A stretch of DNA of 62,189 nt from an uncultured Bacteroidales bacterium (GCA_902776455.1 CACYQI010000009.1:1-62189), one strand, 5' to 3'. Shown: positions 1 through 9,162, counted from the stretch's first letter. Notes: generated from the sequence alone by a model not told the origin. Translations and numbers: made by a program.

Positions 1-1
1 C

Positions 2-109
2 AAGAACCTCCGCGCCGAAGCCACCTTCAACCTTGTTCCCACCCGCAAGGCCCAGGCTGATGCAGTCGAGGAAATCAAGAACGAGGAAACAATTCATGGG
101 CTTGAGTAA
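2..109 (+). CDS. C-terminal end of an unidentified protein (partial)
   Basis: An open frame enters from the left edge and stops at TAA (107-109), leaving 35 residues (begins KNLRAEATFNL, ends ETIHGLE). Codon use resembles the neighbouring genes and the frame is open to the edge, so it is probably the tail of a real gene. I do not recognise the family from this fragment. Confidence 0.55.
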   Translation, partial: KNLRAEATFNLVPTRKAQADAVEEIKNEETIHGLE

Positions 110-247
110 AGCCCCCTCCCCGCTCCCCCTTTGGGGGAGTGCTTTTAAGCGGCGGGTATCTCAGCTTCCTTCCCCTCCCCTTAAGGGGAGGGGTTAGGGG
201 GTGGGGTATCAATCTCACACGGAAAACACGGAAAACACGGAAATCAC

Positions 248-330
248 AGAAATTTCGCCGAAGGCGAAGTGAAGAGTGAAGAATATCGCCTTCGGCGAAG
301 TGAAGAGTGAAGAGTGAAAAGTGAAAAATC
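248..330. repeat. Heptad array (GTGAAGA/GTGAAAA)n with a CGCCTTCGGCG palindrome
   Basis: Tandem copies of GTGAAGA and GTGAAAA run through this stretch, interrupted twice by the small palindrome TCGCCTTCGGCGA. The reverse complement of the same heptad (TCTTCAC) is found in frame inside thrA at 39700-39731. Confidence 0.8.
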
Positions 331-387
331 AAAGTTACTATGCTCCGCAGCCCTTTGTAAATTATTGCTGTCCGCTAAATAAGCGCC

Positions 388-680
388 GAACCAAAGGTCG
401 ACGAAGTCAAGGGACGAGAGACCACAGACGGGGGTGTACTCCGCCTGCGCCTGAGCGAAGCGAAGAACCCCCGGGATAGGGTCGCAGAACAATAATAAGC
501 CCTAAAAGGGCGACAGAACATGTAACGTGTTTAATAACAACATGCTTAGATCTCTGTCGCCCCCTCGGGGCTTTCTCTGTCGTTGCAACATTACCGGGGG
601 TTCTTCCCTTCGGTCAGGCGCAGGCGGAGTACACCCCCGTCTGTGGTCTCTCGTCCCTTGACTTCGTCGACCTTTGGTTC
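388..680. repeat. Large inverted-repeat element, arms about 87 bp
   Basis: The left arm (388-475, starting GAACCAAAGGTCGACG) and the right arm (594-680, ending CGACCTTTGGTTC) are near-perfect reverse complements. They enclose about 118 bp holding the palindrome-like CGACAGAACATG...CTCTGTCG and CCCCCTCGGGG. Related copies or fragments lie at 25424-25695, 11030-11085, 34683-34725 and 61960-62097. No coding capacity is visible, so it behaves like a non-autonomous element or an expanded REP-type repeat. Confidence 0.8.
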
Positions 681-790
681 GGGACTTTAGAGTAAGCCCC
701 CTTCGACTTCTATTCGCTTAAAATGCCAATGAAAAGGATCTAAAAGGCAGAGGAAGAAATGTTTCCCGGACAGCAATAAAATAGTACATA

Positions 791-824
791 AATCGTAAAT
801 TGTAAATCGTCAAATCGTAAATTA
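791..824. repeat. AT-rich heptad array (GTAAATC/GTAAATT)n
   Basis: Units GTAAATT, GTAAATC and GTCAAATC repeat with 7-8 bp period. The same array type occupies 2099-2225 and 2650-2713, and appears in frame inside thrC (43726-43760) and rlmI (56823-56853). Confidence 0.8.
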
Positions 825-1120
825 CTTTGTTTCTTTCGTGTTTTTAGATGTAGAAAAAAAACTTTCTGTGCTTTCTGTGCTTTCCGTGTGAGATTGATAC
901 CCCTCCCCTTAGAGGCGAGGGGAGTCGCGGCGGTGTCTTTCGTGGTTTTAGATGTTATTTATAATCTGTTTAATCCGTTTTAAACCGTTGTTCTAAATAT
1001 AATCTGTTTAATCTGCTCAATCTGTGGTCCTTATTCAATTCATAATTCTTAATCCTTTGTTTCTTTCGTGTCTTTCGATGTTGAAAATTTCTGTGCTTTC
1101 CGTGTGAGTCGTAGTGGTAC

Positions 1121-1152
1121 AAAAAAAAGCCTGAAGCACTTTGCCTCAGGCC
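1121..1152 (-). terminator. Intrinsic terminator of the aldolase gene
   Basis: Read on the minus strand, a GCCTGA/TCAGGC stem (1129-1134 with 1146-1151, 11-nt loop) is followed directly by eight U residues (1121-1128). It lies about 45 bp beyond the expected stop of the aldolase gene. Confidence 0.75.
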
Positions 1153-1194
1153 TTTTGTTGTCGAGCGGAGGGAAACGGTTCCCTGCGTCGGGAT

Positions 1195-2098
1195 TTAGAG
1201 CTTGTCGTTGCTGCCGAGCACTTCCACAATCTTGTGGATGTACATCTTCTTCATGTTCTCGCGAGCGGGCTTCAGGTACTGACGGGGATCGAAGTCGCCG
1301 GGCTTCTCGTCGAAGTGCGATGCCTACTGCGTCGGGCAGCTTGCCGCCGTGAGCGTTGATGGTGTCAACCTCTTCCTGAGGCACGGAGCTTGAGCCGTGG
1401 AGCACGATGGGGAAGCCGGGGAGCTTCTTCTCGATCTCGTGGAGGATGTCGAATGCCAATGGAGGAGGCACGAGCTTGCCGGTCTTCGGGTCGCGTGTGC
1501 ACTGCTCGGGAGTGAACTTGTAAGCGCCGTGGCTTGTGCCGATGGAGATGGCGAGGCTGTCGCAACCGCTGCGGGTGGCGAAGTCGATTACCTCTTCGGG
1601 CTTCGTATAGTGGCTCTTTTCGGCCTGTACCTCGTCCTCAACGCCTGCCAGCACGCCCAGCTCTGCCTCTACGGTAACGTCGTGAGCGTGAGCATATTCT
1701 ACCACCTGCTTGGTGATGCGGATGTTCTCTTCGTAGGGGAGAGCGCTGCCGTCAAACATCACGCTGGAGAAGCCGTTGTCGATGCAGTCCTTGCACAGCT
1801 CGAAGCTGTCGCCGTGGTCGAGGTGGAGGACAATCTGAGGATTCTCGCAGCCGAGTTCCTTAGCGTACTCTACGGCGCCCTGTGCCATGTAGCGGAGGAT
1901 GGTGCCGTTGGCGTAGTTGCGTGCGCCCTTGCTGACCTGCATGATGACGGGAGACTTAGTCTCAACGGCAGCCTGCACGATGGCCTGCATCTGTTCGAGT
2001 GTGTTGAAGTTGAATGCGGGGATGGCATAGCCGCCAGCCACTGCCTTTTTGAACATCTCACGGGTGTTCACCAGGCCGAGTTCTTTGTAACTTGTCAT
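1195..2098 (-). pseudogene. fba: Class II fructose-bisphosphate aldolase, internal deletion and frameshift
   Basis: Residues 1-260 match a class II zinc aldolase: HLDHGDS metal-binding motif near residue 95, EAELG, and GTSHGAY and LHGSSS near residues 190 and 240. After DAVGI (codon 1319-1321) the frame shifts by one base and continues as HFDEKPGDFDP...VEVLGSNDKL, the normal aldolase C-terminus, ending with TAA at 1195-1197. The family normally has about 35 residues at this junction, including the substrate-binding NIDSD-type motif; these are absent. Reading without the shift gives an unrelated 89-residue tail ending at 1049. The enzyme as written should be inactive in glycolysis/gluconeogenesis. 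The deletion may be real or an assembly collapse. The gene stands alone with its own terminator. Confidence 0.85.
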
Positions 2099-2225
2099 AG
2101 TGATTTACGATTTAACGATTTACTATTTACTATTTATTATTTAAGGATTTACGATTTGACGATCCTAATTAATTTACGATTTGACGATTTACTATTTACG
2201 ATTTATTTACGATTTAACTATTTAC
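2099..2225. repeat. AT-rich heptad array in the aldolase leader
   Basis: Units such as TTTACTA, TTTATTA, ATTTACG and ATTTGACG repeat with 7-8 bp period for about 125 bp directly upstream of the aldolase start. If the promoter at 2400-2407 is used, the array is transcribed as part of the 5' leader. Confidence 0.75.
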
Positions 2226-2313
2226 ATCCCCCTCTCCTTTAAGAGAGGGTTGGGGAGAGGCTTTTTGTCCCCTCTCCTTAGGAGAGGGTCGGGGAGAGGC
2301 TTTTTGTCCCAGT

Positions 2314-2387
2314 AGGAGCCGACGCTTGGAAGCGTCGGTACGGTACGTTTGACTGTCAGATTCCGACGCTTGGAAGCGTCGGCTCCT
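2314..2387. repeat. REP/BIME-like pair of inverted hairpins
   Basis: Two hairpins built on CCGACGCTTGGAAGCGTCGG (2319-2338 and 2363-2382) are arranged as an inverted repeat: AGGAGCCGACG at the left edge is mirrored by CGTCGGCTCCT at the right edge. This is the typical geometry of a bacterial interspersed mosaic element. It sits between two G/C-rich AGAGGGTTGGGGAGAGG modules (2228-2310) and the promoter at 2400. Confidence 0.75.
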
Positions 2388-2399
2388 ATAAATCGGCTG

Positions 2400-2407
2400 C
2401 AAAGATA
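2400..2407 (-). promoter_or_regulatory. Bacteroidetes -7 element (TATCTTTG), probable aldolase promoter
   Basis: TATCTTTG on the minus strand matches the TAnnTTTG consensus, but no clear TTTG is present at the -33 position. It would give an aldolase leader of about 300 nt filled by repeats, suggesting that repeats accumulated between promoter and gene. Confidence 0.45.
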
Positions 2408-2717
2408 CGAAGAAAAGATTAAAGTTTAAAGTTTATGGATTAAAGATTTCTGCTTTGCAGCACTTTTGCAAAGTCCGCTTTGCATGAATGTCGCCTCCGG
2501 CGAAGTAAAAGTCACGCGGATGGGTATGTCACACGGAAATCACAGAAAGCACAGAAATGTCGCCTTCGGCGAAGTAAAGAGGAGCCTCTCCCCAACCCTC
2601 TCCTAAAGGAGAGGGAAAAGCCTCCCCTCGGGGAGGTTTGGAAGGGGGTCTGTAAATAGATAAATTACTAAATTGTAAATAAATAGTAAATTGTAAATTG
2701 TCAAATTGTAAATCATT
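2408..2717. other. Gene-free repeat stretch
   Basis: Contains the CGCCTTCGGCGAAGT module (2490-2575), G/C-rich palindromic modules CTCTCCTAAAGGAGAGG and CCTCCCCTCGGGGAGG (2585-2650), and an AT-rich 7-8-bp array (2650-2713). A module related to the 2620-2650 copy occurs in frame in cysN (13541-13640). No gene seen. Confidence 0.65.
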
Positions 2718-3764
2718 TCATTGTTTCGCCTTCACGAGGTAGGTCACGGTGGGCAGGTGGTCGCTGAAGCCGTTGAGCCAGATGCCTCCCGCGTGCGTGC
2801 GCTTGGGCGTACCTTTATATTTTCCTTCCTGCTGGATGAGATAGTCGCGCTTGAAGATGTGGTAGCCGTAGAGCGTTAGCTCTTTGTACTCCTTCGTTCC
2901 TTCTACGTCGAGCAGGTTCTTGGAAAGCAGGATTTGGTCGAAGAGGTTCCATCCTCCCTGGAAGGTCAACGTGCCCTGTCCCTTTCCGCGCAGGATGTCC
3001 CACCACGGGTTGAAGAAGTCGCCTTCGCCCACGTCCTTCATCTTCCTGCGTCCTCCGAGTTGTTTAGCCATCGAGGGGTTGTCGGGGTCGTCGTTCATGT
3101 CGCCCATGACGATGATGTGCTGCGACGGGTCGGCCTTGTGGATGCTGTCTGTCAAGGCACGCACCTGTCTGGCTCCGTCCTCGCGGTAGATGTTGTCGTG
3201 CCCACGGCTTGGCAGGTGGCAGACGACGACGGTGAGATTGTCGCCGGCGAGCTTGCCCTGTACGCAGAGGAAGGGGCGTGTCTTCTGGGCTGTGTCGCCA
3301 TGTTCGAAGACATAGAGTTTGTGGAAGTACTTCTCCACCTTGAAAGCTTTGGGGTTGTAGATGAGGGCACAGTCCACGCCTCGTTTGTCAGGTCCCTCGA
3401 GGTGAATGTACTTGTAGCCCCGCTTCTGCATGTTGGGCTGAGCGATGAGGTCGTTGAGCGCGTTGTCGTTCTCCACTTCCACTACGCCGATGATGCTGGC
3501 TCCGTAGGGGAGCTTGTCGGTACCGAGGTCGCAGAGCGCACGCGACATGTTGGCCAGCTTGTTGGTGTACTTGTTGGCATTCCAACTGAAGGAGCCGTTG
3601 GGCAGGAAGTCGTAGTCGTTCTTGTGCGCGTCGTGGCACGTGTCGAAGAGATTCTCGAGATTGTAGAAGCAGACGGCGTGCACCATGAGCTGGCGGTCTT
3701 GAGCCGAGAGATAAGCATAACTGAGCAAGAGCAGCGTCGCTAATGCCATGAGTGTTTGTTTCAT
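2718..3764 (-). CDS. Secreted endonuclease/exonuclease/phosphatase-family protein
   Basis: 348 residues with a signal peptide (MKQTLMALATLLLLSYAYLSAQ). The mature part follows the EEP fold: VCFYNLENLFD (first metal-binding Asn/Glu), IIGVVEVEN (catalytic Glu), CHLPSRG, MGDMNDDPDNPS (Asp/Asn pair) and a C-terminal FSDHLPT (catalytic Asp-His). EEP enzymes cleave phosphodiesters by a metal-dependent mechanism. This subfamily is common in Bacteroidales and the substrate is not defined; extracellular or periplasmic DNA or RNA is likely. It is divergent from the TonB receptor operon that starts at 3948 and may work with it. A -7 promoter element lies at 3824-3831. Confidence 0.85.
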   Translation of the reverse strand: MKQTLMALATLLLLSYAYLSAQDRQLMVHAVCFYNLENLFDTCHDAHKNDYDFLPNGSFSWNANKYTNKLANMSRALCDLGTDKLPYGASIIGVVEVENDNALNDLIAQPNMQKRGYKYIHLEGPDKRGVDCALIYNPKAFKVEKYFHKLYVFEHGDTAQKTRPFLCVQGKLAGDNLTVVVCHLPSRGHDNIYREDGARQVRALTDSIHKADPSQHIIVMGDMNDDPDNPSMAKQLGGRRKMKDVGEGDFFNPWWDILRGKGQGTLTFQGGWNLFDQILLSKNLLDVEGTKEYKELTLYGYHIFKRDYLIQQEGKYKGTPKRTHAGGIWLNGFSDHLPTVTYLVKAKQ

Positions 3765-3823
3765 TTATGTAAGGATTATGTTGTTTAACTGTTTTTTGGT
3801 TCAGTCTTCGTTCATTTTCTTCG

Positions 3824-3831
3824 CAAAGTTA
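3824..3831 (-). promoter_or_regulatory. -7 promoter element (TAACTTTG) for the secreted EEP protein
   Basis: TAACTTTG on the minus strand, 60 bp upstream of the start codon; the -33 element is not clear. Confidence 0.5.
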
Positions 3832-3879
3832 ACACTTTTTGGGGAAGATAATGCATTTAGGCAAAAAAACATTCCGTTA

Positions 3880-3913
3880 TTTGTCGAAGGAAGCGAATTT
3901 TTTTATAAGTTTG
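3880..3913 (+). promoter_or_regulatory. Promoter of the TonB receptor operon
   Basis: TTTG (3880-3883), a 22-bp spacer and TAAGTTTG (3906-3913), 34 bp before the start codon of the receptor. The spacer is slightly longer than the usual 19-21 bp. Confidence 0.6.
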
Positions 3914-3947
3914 CAGCATAATAAATAAAATATAACATAAAACGCAC

Positions 3948-6515
3948 ATGAAAATGAAGCATCTGCCACTGGTGATTGCCCTTGCGGCATCGCCGTTAAG
4001 CCACGCCCAGACGATAGGGACAATGGGCGCGGATTCGCTGAGCACGATGGAAGAGGAAATGCTGACCGACGACAGCAATTTCACCTTCACCGAATCGCAG
4101 CTCGGCGAGAACGATGACATCACGACCGATGTCATACGCATCAATTCAGCCACAAACATCTATGTCAGCCAAATCGGATGGGCCTGGAGCGGCATCTGGT
4201 TCAAGTATCGTGCCCTGGACAATGCCTACAACGACGTTTACATGAACGGCGTGCAGGTGAACAACCCGGAGAACGGTCGCTTTTCCTATACGACAATCGG
4301 CGGCATCAACGACGCCACTCGCAACAAGGAAGACGTGGGTGCCTTCGAGGGCAACAACTACTCCTTCAGCGGCTTAGGCGGCAGCAGCAACTACAACTTC
4401 CGTCCCAGCCAGATGCCCGACGGACACAAGGTGACGCTCTCTGGAGCCAACCGCAACTACACCCTCCGCGCCATGTATTCCTACGGCACAGGCCTGAGCA
4501 AGGACGGATGGGCCTTCTTCGGAAACATCGGCTACCGATGGTCGAACATGCAGACGGCCTCCATCAAGGGAACCTTCTACAACAGCCTCTCCTTCTTCCT
4601 GTCGGCCCAGAAGGTGTTCAACGACAAGCACTCCCTCAGCATCGCCGCATGGGCCAACCCCACGGAGCGCGCTACGGCAGGCGCCAGCACCGACGAGGCT
4701 TACTGGCTTGCCAACGACTATCAGTACAACCCCTATTGGGGCTACCAGGACGGCAAGAAGCGCGCCAGCCGCATCGTCACCAACGTAGAGCCGAGCTTCC
4801 TCGTCACGTGGGACTATAATATAAAGGAAAACATGAAGCTCACCACGAGCGCCATCCTCAAATACGCCGAGTACAAGAGCACCAAGCTCAACTACAGCGG
4901 CACCAACCCCCATCCCGACTACTGGAAACGCTTCCCCTCGTACAACTACGACGTGTGGGAACGCGACGGCGACTACAACTACGACAACGCCGCTTTCTGG
5001 TCGAGCTACGACAATTGGAAACAAGAGCCTTACCGCCAAATCAACTTCGACGAACTCTACTTCGCCAACACGCAGCTCAACAAGATAGGTGCCGACGCCA
5101 TCTACTGGATTGAGGCACGCCACAACAACCACTTGATGACCAACCTCTCCAGCACCTTCGACTGGACGTTCAAGCCCGGAACAAGGTTCAGTGCCGGCGT
5201 GCAGATACTCAGCAACCGCGGTTCGCACTACCGCACCATCGAGGACCTCTTGGGCGGCAAGTACTTCCACAACACCAACACGTACCTCGTGGGCGACTAT
5301 CAGCAGACAGCCCCCGAAGCCATGTACGACGTCAATCATGGCTACCAGAAGCTCATCGAAGGCGACCGCTACGGCTACGACTACTACCTCTGGAACCAGG
5401 ACATCAAGCTCTGGGCAGGCTTCACCATGGAACACGGCATCATGCACAGCTTCTTCACAGGCAAGATAGGCGGACGCCGCATGTGGCGCGAAGGCTTCAT
5501 GCGCAACGGCCTCTTCCAGGACAACAGCTATGGCAAGAGCGGCATCGCACACTTCCTCGACGGCGGCCTCAAGATGGGCTCCACCGTTAACCTCGGTAAG
5601 GGACACGCCCTTTCTGCCGGCTTGGGCTACGAGCTGAAAGCTCCCGGAGCCTCAGTCGCCTTCATGTGTCCCGAGATGAACAACGACTACGCACAGGACC
5701 TCCGCAACGAGAAAGTGCTGAGCGCCGAATTGGGCTATGCCATCAGCAACAGGTGGTTCCGACTCAACCTGAACGGCTACTACTACTACATGCACGACGG
5801 CAACGAGTGGCAACAGTTCTACAACGACGACAGCAACAGCTTCTCCTACAACAGCCTCACAGGCGTGAAGAAAGAATACTATGGCGTAGAGCTGGGATTG
5901 CGCATCAACGTAACCAGCAGCCTCGACATCGTAGCCCTTGGCACCTACGGCGAGGCAAAGTATATAGAAAACACGCCAGTCAGCTGGATGAACAGCACAT
6001 CAGGCGAGATGAAGCAGGAAATCTGCCACAACAAAGGGATGCGTGTCAGCGGAACACCTTTGGCAGCAGCCAGCCTCGGACTGAACTATCGCATCAAACG
6101 TTGGTACCTTGGTTTGACCGGCAACTACTACGACCGCATCTACCTCTCCTACAGCACCAACATGCGCTATGAGAACAACCTGAAGAATGCCGGCCGCTAT
6201 CATGCCGGAGAGTACGACGTCCCCGACCAGGCAAAGGGTAACGGCGGCTTCATGCTCGATGCAAGCATCGGCAGGCAGTTCCAAGTGTTCCACCATCCCC
6301 TTAGCGTCAACCTGCAACTCTGCAACCTGACCAACCGCCGCAACATCACTACAGGCGGCTACGAGCAGAGCCGAAGCAACTACAGCGTGACGGAAACCGA
6401 GAACTCGGGCACAGAGACAACAACCAAGCCCCGCACATACAACTTCGAGAAGAACGCCAAGAAGTTCTATGCACAAGGCTTCAACTTCATGCTCAACGTG
6501 AACTACAGATTCTAA
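3948..6515 (+). CDS. TonB-dependent outer membrane receptor
   Basis: 855 residues with a signal peptide cleaved after about residue 20 (LPLVIALAASPLSHAQ). The mature protein begins with an acidic stretch, then a plug-like region (about 50-170: NDVYMNGVQVNNPENGRFSY, NYSFSGLGGSSNYNFRPS) and a long aromatic-rich beta-barrel ending in NFMLNVNYRF, a typical outer membrane C-terminus with terminal Phe. The N-terminal carboxypeptidase-like domain of SusC proteins is missing and no SusD follows, so this is not a classical glycan-uptake pair. It is followed after 53 bp by a DUF5689-type lipoprotein and then an OB-fold-type lipoprotein, and divergent from a secreted nuclease-family gene. Substrate unknown; nucleic-acid-derived compounds are a reasonable guess. 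Confidence 0.88.
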   Translation: MKMKHLPLVIALAASPLSHAQTIGTMGADSLSTMEEEMLTDDSNFTFTESQLGENDDITTDVIRINSATNIYVSQIGWAWSGIWFKYRALDNAYNDVYMNGVQVNNPENGRFSYTTIGGINDATRNKEDVGAFEGNNYSFSGLGGSSNYNFRPSQMPDGHKVTLSGANRNYTLRAMYSYGTGLSKDGWAFFGNIGYRWSNMQTASIKGTFYNSLSFFLSAQKVFNDKHSLSIAAWANPTERATAGASTDEAYWLANDYQYNPYWGYQDGKKRASRIVTNVEPSFLVTWDYNIKENMKLTTSAILKYAEYKSTKLNYSGTNPHPDYWKRFPSYNYDVWERDGDYNYDNAAFWSSYDNWKQEPYRQINFDELYFANTQLNKIGADAIYWIEARHNNHLMTNLSSTFDWTFKPGTRFSAGVQILSNRGSHYRTIEDLLGGKYFHNTNTYLVGDYQQTAPEAMYDVNHGYQKLIEGDRYGYDYYLWNQDIKLWAGFTMEHGIMHSFFTGKIGGRRMWREGFMRNGLFQDNSYGKSGIAHFLDGGLKMGSTVNLGKGHALSAGLGYELKAPGASVAFMCPEMNNDYAQDLRNEKVLSAELGYAISNRWFRLNLNGYYYYMHDGNEWQQFYNDDSNSFSYNSLTGVKKEYYGVELGLRINVTSSLDIVALGTYGEAKYIENTPVSWMNSTSGEMKQEICHNKGMRVSGTPLAAASLGLNYRIKRWYLGLTGNYYDRIYLSYSTNMRYENNLKNAGRYHAGEYDVPDQAKGNGGFMLDASIGRQFQVFHHPLSVNLQLCNLTNRRNITTGGYEQSRSNYSVTETENSGTETTTKPRTYNFEKNAKKFYAQGFNFMLNVNYRF

Positions 6516-6568
6516 ACAGACACTTCGAAAGAGTACATTATCCACATACCTATTATATATTGTAAGCA

Positions 6569-7414
6569 ATGAAAAAGCAAACAATCATCATAGCTCTGTT
6601 GGCCGGAACATTCGCCTTAGCCTCTTGCCAAGACGGGGACTGGGATGTTCCCCAGACCATTCCGTACGGCAACAACAGTCTGAAGGCAGGCCGAACCGTT
6701 ACCATAGCCGAATTGCAAAGCACTTACGCCAACACCATCAGCAGCGACAACTACAAGCAGATAACGGAAGACCTTTGGTTGCGTTGCGTGGTCAACGGCA
6801 ACGACTACGGCGACAACCTCTACAAGCAATTGTCCGTACAGGACGAAACCGGTGGCATCATCATCGGCATCAACGGCTCCGACCAGGGCGCATACATGCC
6901 TGTCGGCCAGAAGCTGCTCATCAGCCTCAAGGACCTCTACATCGGAGGCTACGGCAATCAAGCGCAACTGGGCGGCCTCTACAACGGCGGCCTCGGACGC
7001 ATGGAACTCACGGAGTGGAAGAATCACGTGCGCCTCATCATGGACGACATGTCCGAAGCCATCGAGTTCGGCTCCATAAAGGTTGACACCATCGACTTCG
7101 ATCCGAACAAGACGATGGCTCAGCAAGCCGGCAGAGTGGTTCGTCTCAGCGGTGTGACCATTAAGAAGGAAGGCACTCCCATCATCGCTCCCGAAGATGG
7201 TTCAGTCAGCCTTGTCAGCAATTGCGTGAACCGTACGCTCTCCGGCGGCAATGCCGGCAGCAAATGCGTGCTCCGCACCAGCACATACGCCGCATTCAAA
7301 GGCATCGCCATCCCCGACGGAGCAGTCGATATCTACGGCATTGCCACCATCTATCGCGGTACATGGCAGATACTTGCACGCACCGAAAGTGACTTAGCTT
7401 GGAAAAGAAATTAA
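6569..7414 (+). CDS. DUF5689-type lipoprotein
   Basis: 281 residues. The N-terminus MKKQTIIIALLAGTFALASC carries a lipobox with the lipidated Cys at residue 20. The body has features of the DUF5689 family: TVTIAELQSTY near residue 45, LRCVVNGNDYGDNLYKQLSVQDETGGI around 70-95, and PVGQKLLISLKDLYIGGYG. This family is expected to form OB-like beta barrels and commonly accompanies TonB receptors and secreted EEP nucleases in Bacteroidetes. Second gene of the operon, 29 bp before the next lipoprotein. Likely outer-membrane anchored; its ligand is unknown. Confidence 0.75.
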   Translation: MKKQTIIIALLAGTFALASCQDGDWDVPQTIPYGNNSLKAGRTVTIAELQSTYANTISSDNYKQITEDLWLRCVVNGNDYGDNLYKQLSVQDETGGIIIGINGSDQGAYMPVGQKLLISLKDLYIGGYGNQAQLGGLYNGGLGRMELTEWKNHVRLIMDDMSEAIEFGSIKVDTIDFDPNKTMAQQAGRVVRLSGVTIKKEGTPIIAPEDGSVSLVSNCVNRTLSGGNAGSKCVLRTSTYAAFKGIAIPDGAVDIYGIATIYRGTWQILARTESDLAWKRN

Positions 7415-7443
7415 AAAGAAACACATAAAAAGACATACACATT

Positions 7444-9120
7444 ATGAAAAAGACTTTCAAAACATTTGCGTTCATGTTGCTGGCAGCCCTCGCTTTCAGC
7501 AGCTGTGTTGACGTTCCCGCTCCATTCAATCTCCCCGAAAAGGGCAGTGAATCAGGCGGCGGCTCAACAACCAACGAAGGTATTGCCATTACCTGCGCAC
7601 AAGCTGTCGATTTGGCAAAAGCATTGGCCGACGGCGCCACATCTGCTGATACTTACACCATCACGGGTTACATCACGGAGGTCGTAGGCGACGTCAGCAG
7701 AAACCAACAGACTTTCTGGATGGCCGACACAAAAGGAGGCGGCAGAGTGTTCGAAGCCTACTGGGCTAACCTTCCCGAGGGAGTGACGGCTTTCACGGCA
7801 GGTACAAAGGTGAAGATAACAGGCAAGCTGATGAAGTTTGTCAACAACTCTGGCAGCGTTATTCCCGAGATGAAGAATGCCGTAGTGACTATTCTTGAAG
7901 ATGATGGCGGCGGTACGACTCCTGTGGAAGAAGGCACGCAAGTCACTTGCGCACAAGCCGTTCAGTTGACGAATGATCTGCCAGACAGTGGCACTTCTAC
8001 GGAAACTTATACCGTAACAGGTTACATCACTCAGATTCTTGGTGCTGTCAGCACTAAGACTGGCACTCCTCAGCAAAGCTTTTGGATGTCAGACGATAAG
8101 GGTGGCGAAAATCAGTTCCAAGCTTATTATGCAAACCTGCCAACTGGAGTTAGTGAATTCACGGTTGGCATGAAGGTAAAGATTACTGGTAAGCTGAAGA
8201 AATTCATGAAGAATGGTGCCGCAACACCTGAGATGCAGAACCCCGATGTTGTCATCCTCGAAGATGGCGGCAGCGTCACTCCTACTCCTACACCTGGCGG
8301 TGATGCAGAACACATTACTATTGCTGAGTTCCTGCAGAAAGCAGATGCGAATACTGTTTACGAACTGACAGGCACCGTCAAGAACATCTCCAACACGACC
8401 TATGGCAATTTCGACCTCGTGGAGGGCGATGCCAGCATATACATCTATGGCCTTTTGAATCTGAATGGCGAGAAGCAGAAGTTCGCGAGCATCGGCATAG
8501 AGGAAGGCGATATCGTGACCTTGACTGGCAAATATAAGCTCTTTAACAACAAGCCTGAGATTGTCGATGCCCAACTTGTCAGCTTCACGAAAGGCGAAGG
8601 CGGCGACACACCTCAGCCTCCCACGCCTGGTCCTGGCGGCGACCCTGTCTCCGAACTCGTCAACGGCGATTTCGAGAGTTGGGACAACGCTTCGCAACCT
8701 ACTGGTTGGAAGTCAGCAAGCACAGCAAGCAACGCTACGTTGAGCCAGAGCACCGACGCCCGCAATGGTAGCTACGCATGCGTAGTTGCTGCACCTGGAA
8801 CTATGAACAAACGTCTTGCCACTCAGGAGATGACGCTCGAAGCAGGCTCCTACACCTTCTCCTACTATGCCAAATCCACTACGGGCAATGCGAGTCAGAC
8901 AAAGGGTGGCTATGTTCCCATTAATGCTGATGGTGCAGTCGGCGCTTATAAGTATGGCGACTTCTTCGACCTCAACAATAGCGGCTGGACACTCGTGACC
9001 TACGACTTTACTTTGGATGATACGACAAAGCTCTGCCTTATCGTTATGAATCCGAAGAATAGCAGCTACTCTTCCTCGCAGGACATCCTCATCGACGATG
9101 CCACATTGGTGAAGAAGTAA
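7444..9120 (+). CDS. Lipoprotein with tandem OB-like (DUF6359-type) domains and a C-terminal jelly-roll-like domain
   Basis: 558 residues, lipobox FSSC with Cys at residue 21. Two homologous repeats follow (about 55-155 and 160-275), each starting AxxxTCAQAV and containing TYTxTGYIT, FWMxDxKGG and KVKITGKL. A third, shorter OB-type domain (about 285-380; VYELTGTVKNIS, GDIVTLTGKYKLFN) follows a Pro/Thr/Gly linker. The last part (about 400-558; NGDFESW, GSYTFSYYAKST) resembles carbohydrate-binding jelly-roll domains. OB-type domains of this kind often bind nucleic acids or oligosaccharides. The internal duplication is still clear at DNA level, suggesting recent domain duplication. Third gene of the TonB operon. 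Confidence 0.75.
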   Translation: MKKTFKTFAFMLLAALAFSSCVDVPAPFNLPEKGSESGGGSTTNEGIAITCAQAVDLAKALADGATSADTYTITGYITEVVGDVSRNQQTFWMADTKGGGRVFEAYWANLPEGVTAFTAGTKVKITGKLMKFVNNSGSVIPEMKNAVVTILEDDGGGTTPVEEGTQVTCAQAVQLTNDLPDSGTSTETYTVTGYITQILGAVSTKTGTPQQSFWMSDDKGGENQFQAYYANLPTGVSEFTVGMKVKITGKLKKFMKNGAATPEMQNPDVVILEDGGSVTPTPTPGGDAEHITIAEFLQKADANTVYELTGTVKNISNTTYGNFDLVEGDASIYIYGLLNLNGEKQKFASIGIEEGDIVTLTGKYKLFNNKPEIVDAQLVSFTKGEGGDTPQPPTPGPGGDPVSELVNGDFESWDNASQPTGWKSASTASNATLSQSTDARNGSYACVVAAPGTMNKRLATQEMTLEAGSYTFSYYAKSTTGNASQTKGGYVPINADGAVGAYKYGDFFDLNNSGWTLVTYDFTLDDTTKLCLIVMNPKNSSYSSSQDILIDDATLVKK

Positions 9121-9162
9121 AAGAAGCGTAATGAAAGAATGAACGAACGAAAGAATGAAGAA

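Larger units (their letters stand above)
110..1120. other. Gene-free, repeat-filled stretch
   Basis: About 1 kb with no credible gene. It holds G/C-rich palindromic modules (110-215, 895-930), a 7-bp-period array (248-330), a large inverted repeat (388-680), an AT-rich 7-bp-period array (791-824) and fragments rich in 'aatctgtttaatc' (961-1030) that resemble the palindromic element at 20423-20553. The short open frames here are made of repeat sequence and look non-coding. Confidence 0.7.

Noticed and set aside
4374-5606. Minus-strand open frame of 410 codons opposite the TonB receptor
   Set aside because: Same type of antisense shadow; low-complexity Val/Glu/Ala composition and no start context.
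3948-7414. Polysaccharide utilisation locus (SusC/SusD pair)
   Set aside because: The receptor lacks the SusC N-terminal domain, there is no SusD-like lipoprotein and no glycoside hydrolase is nearby.
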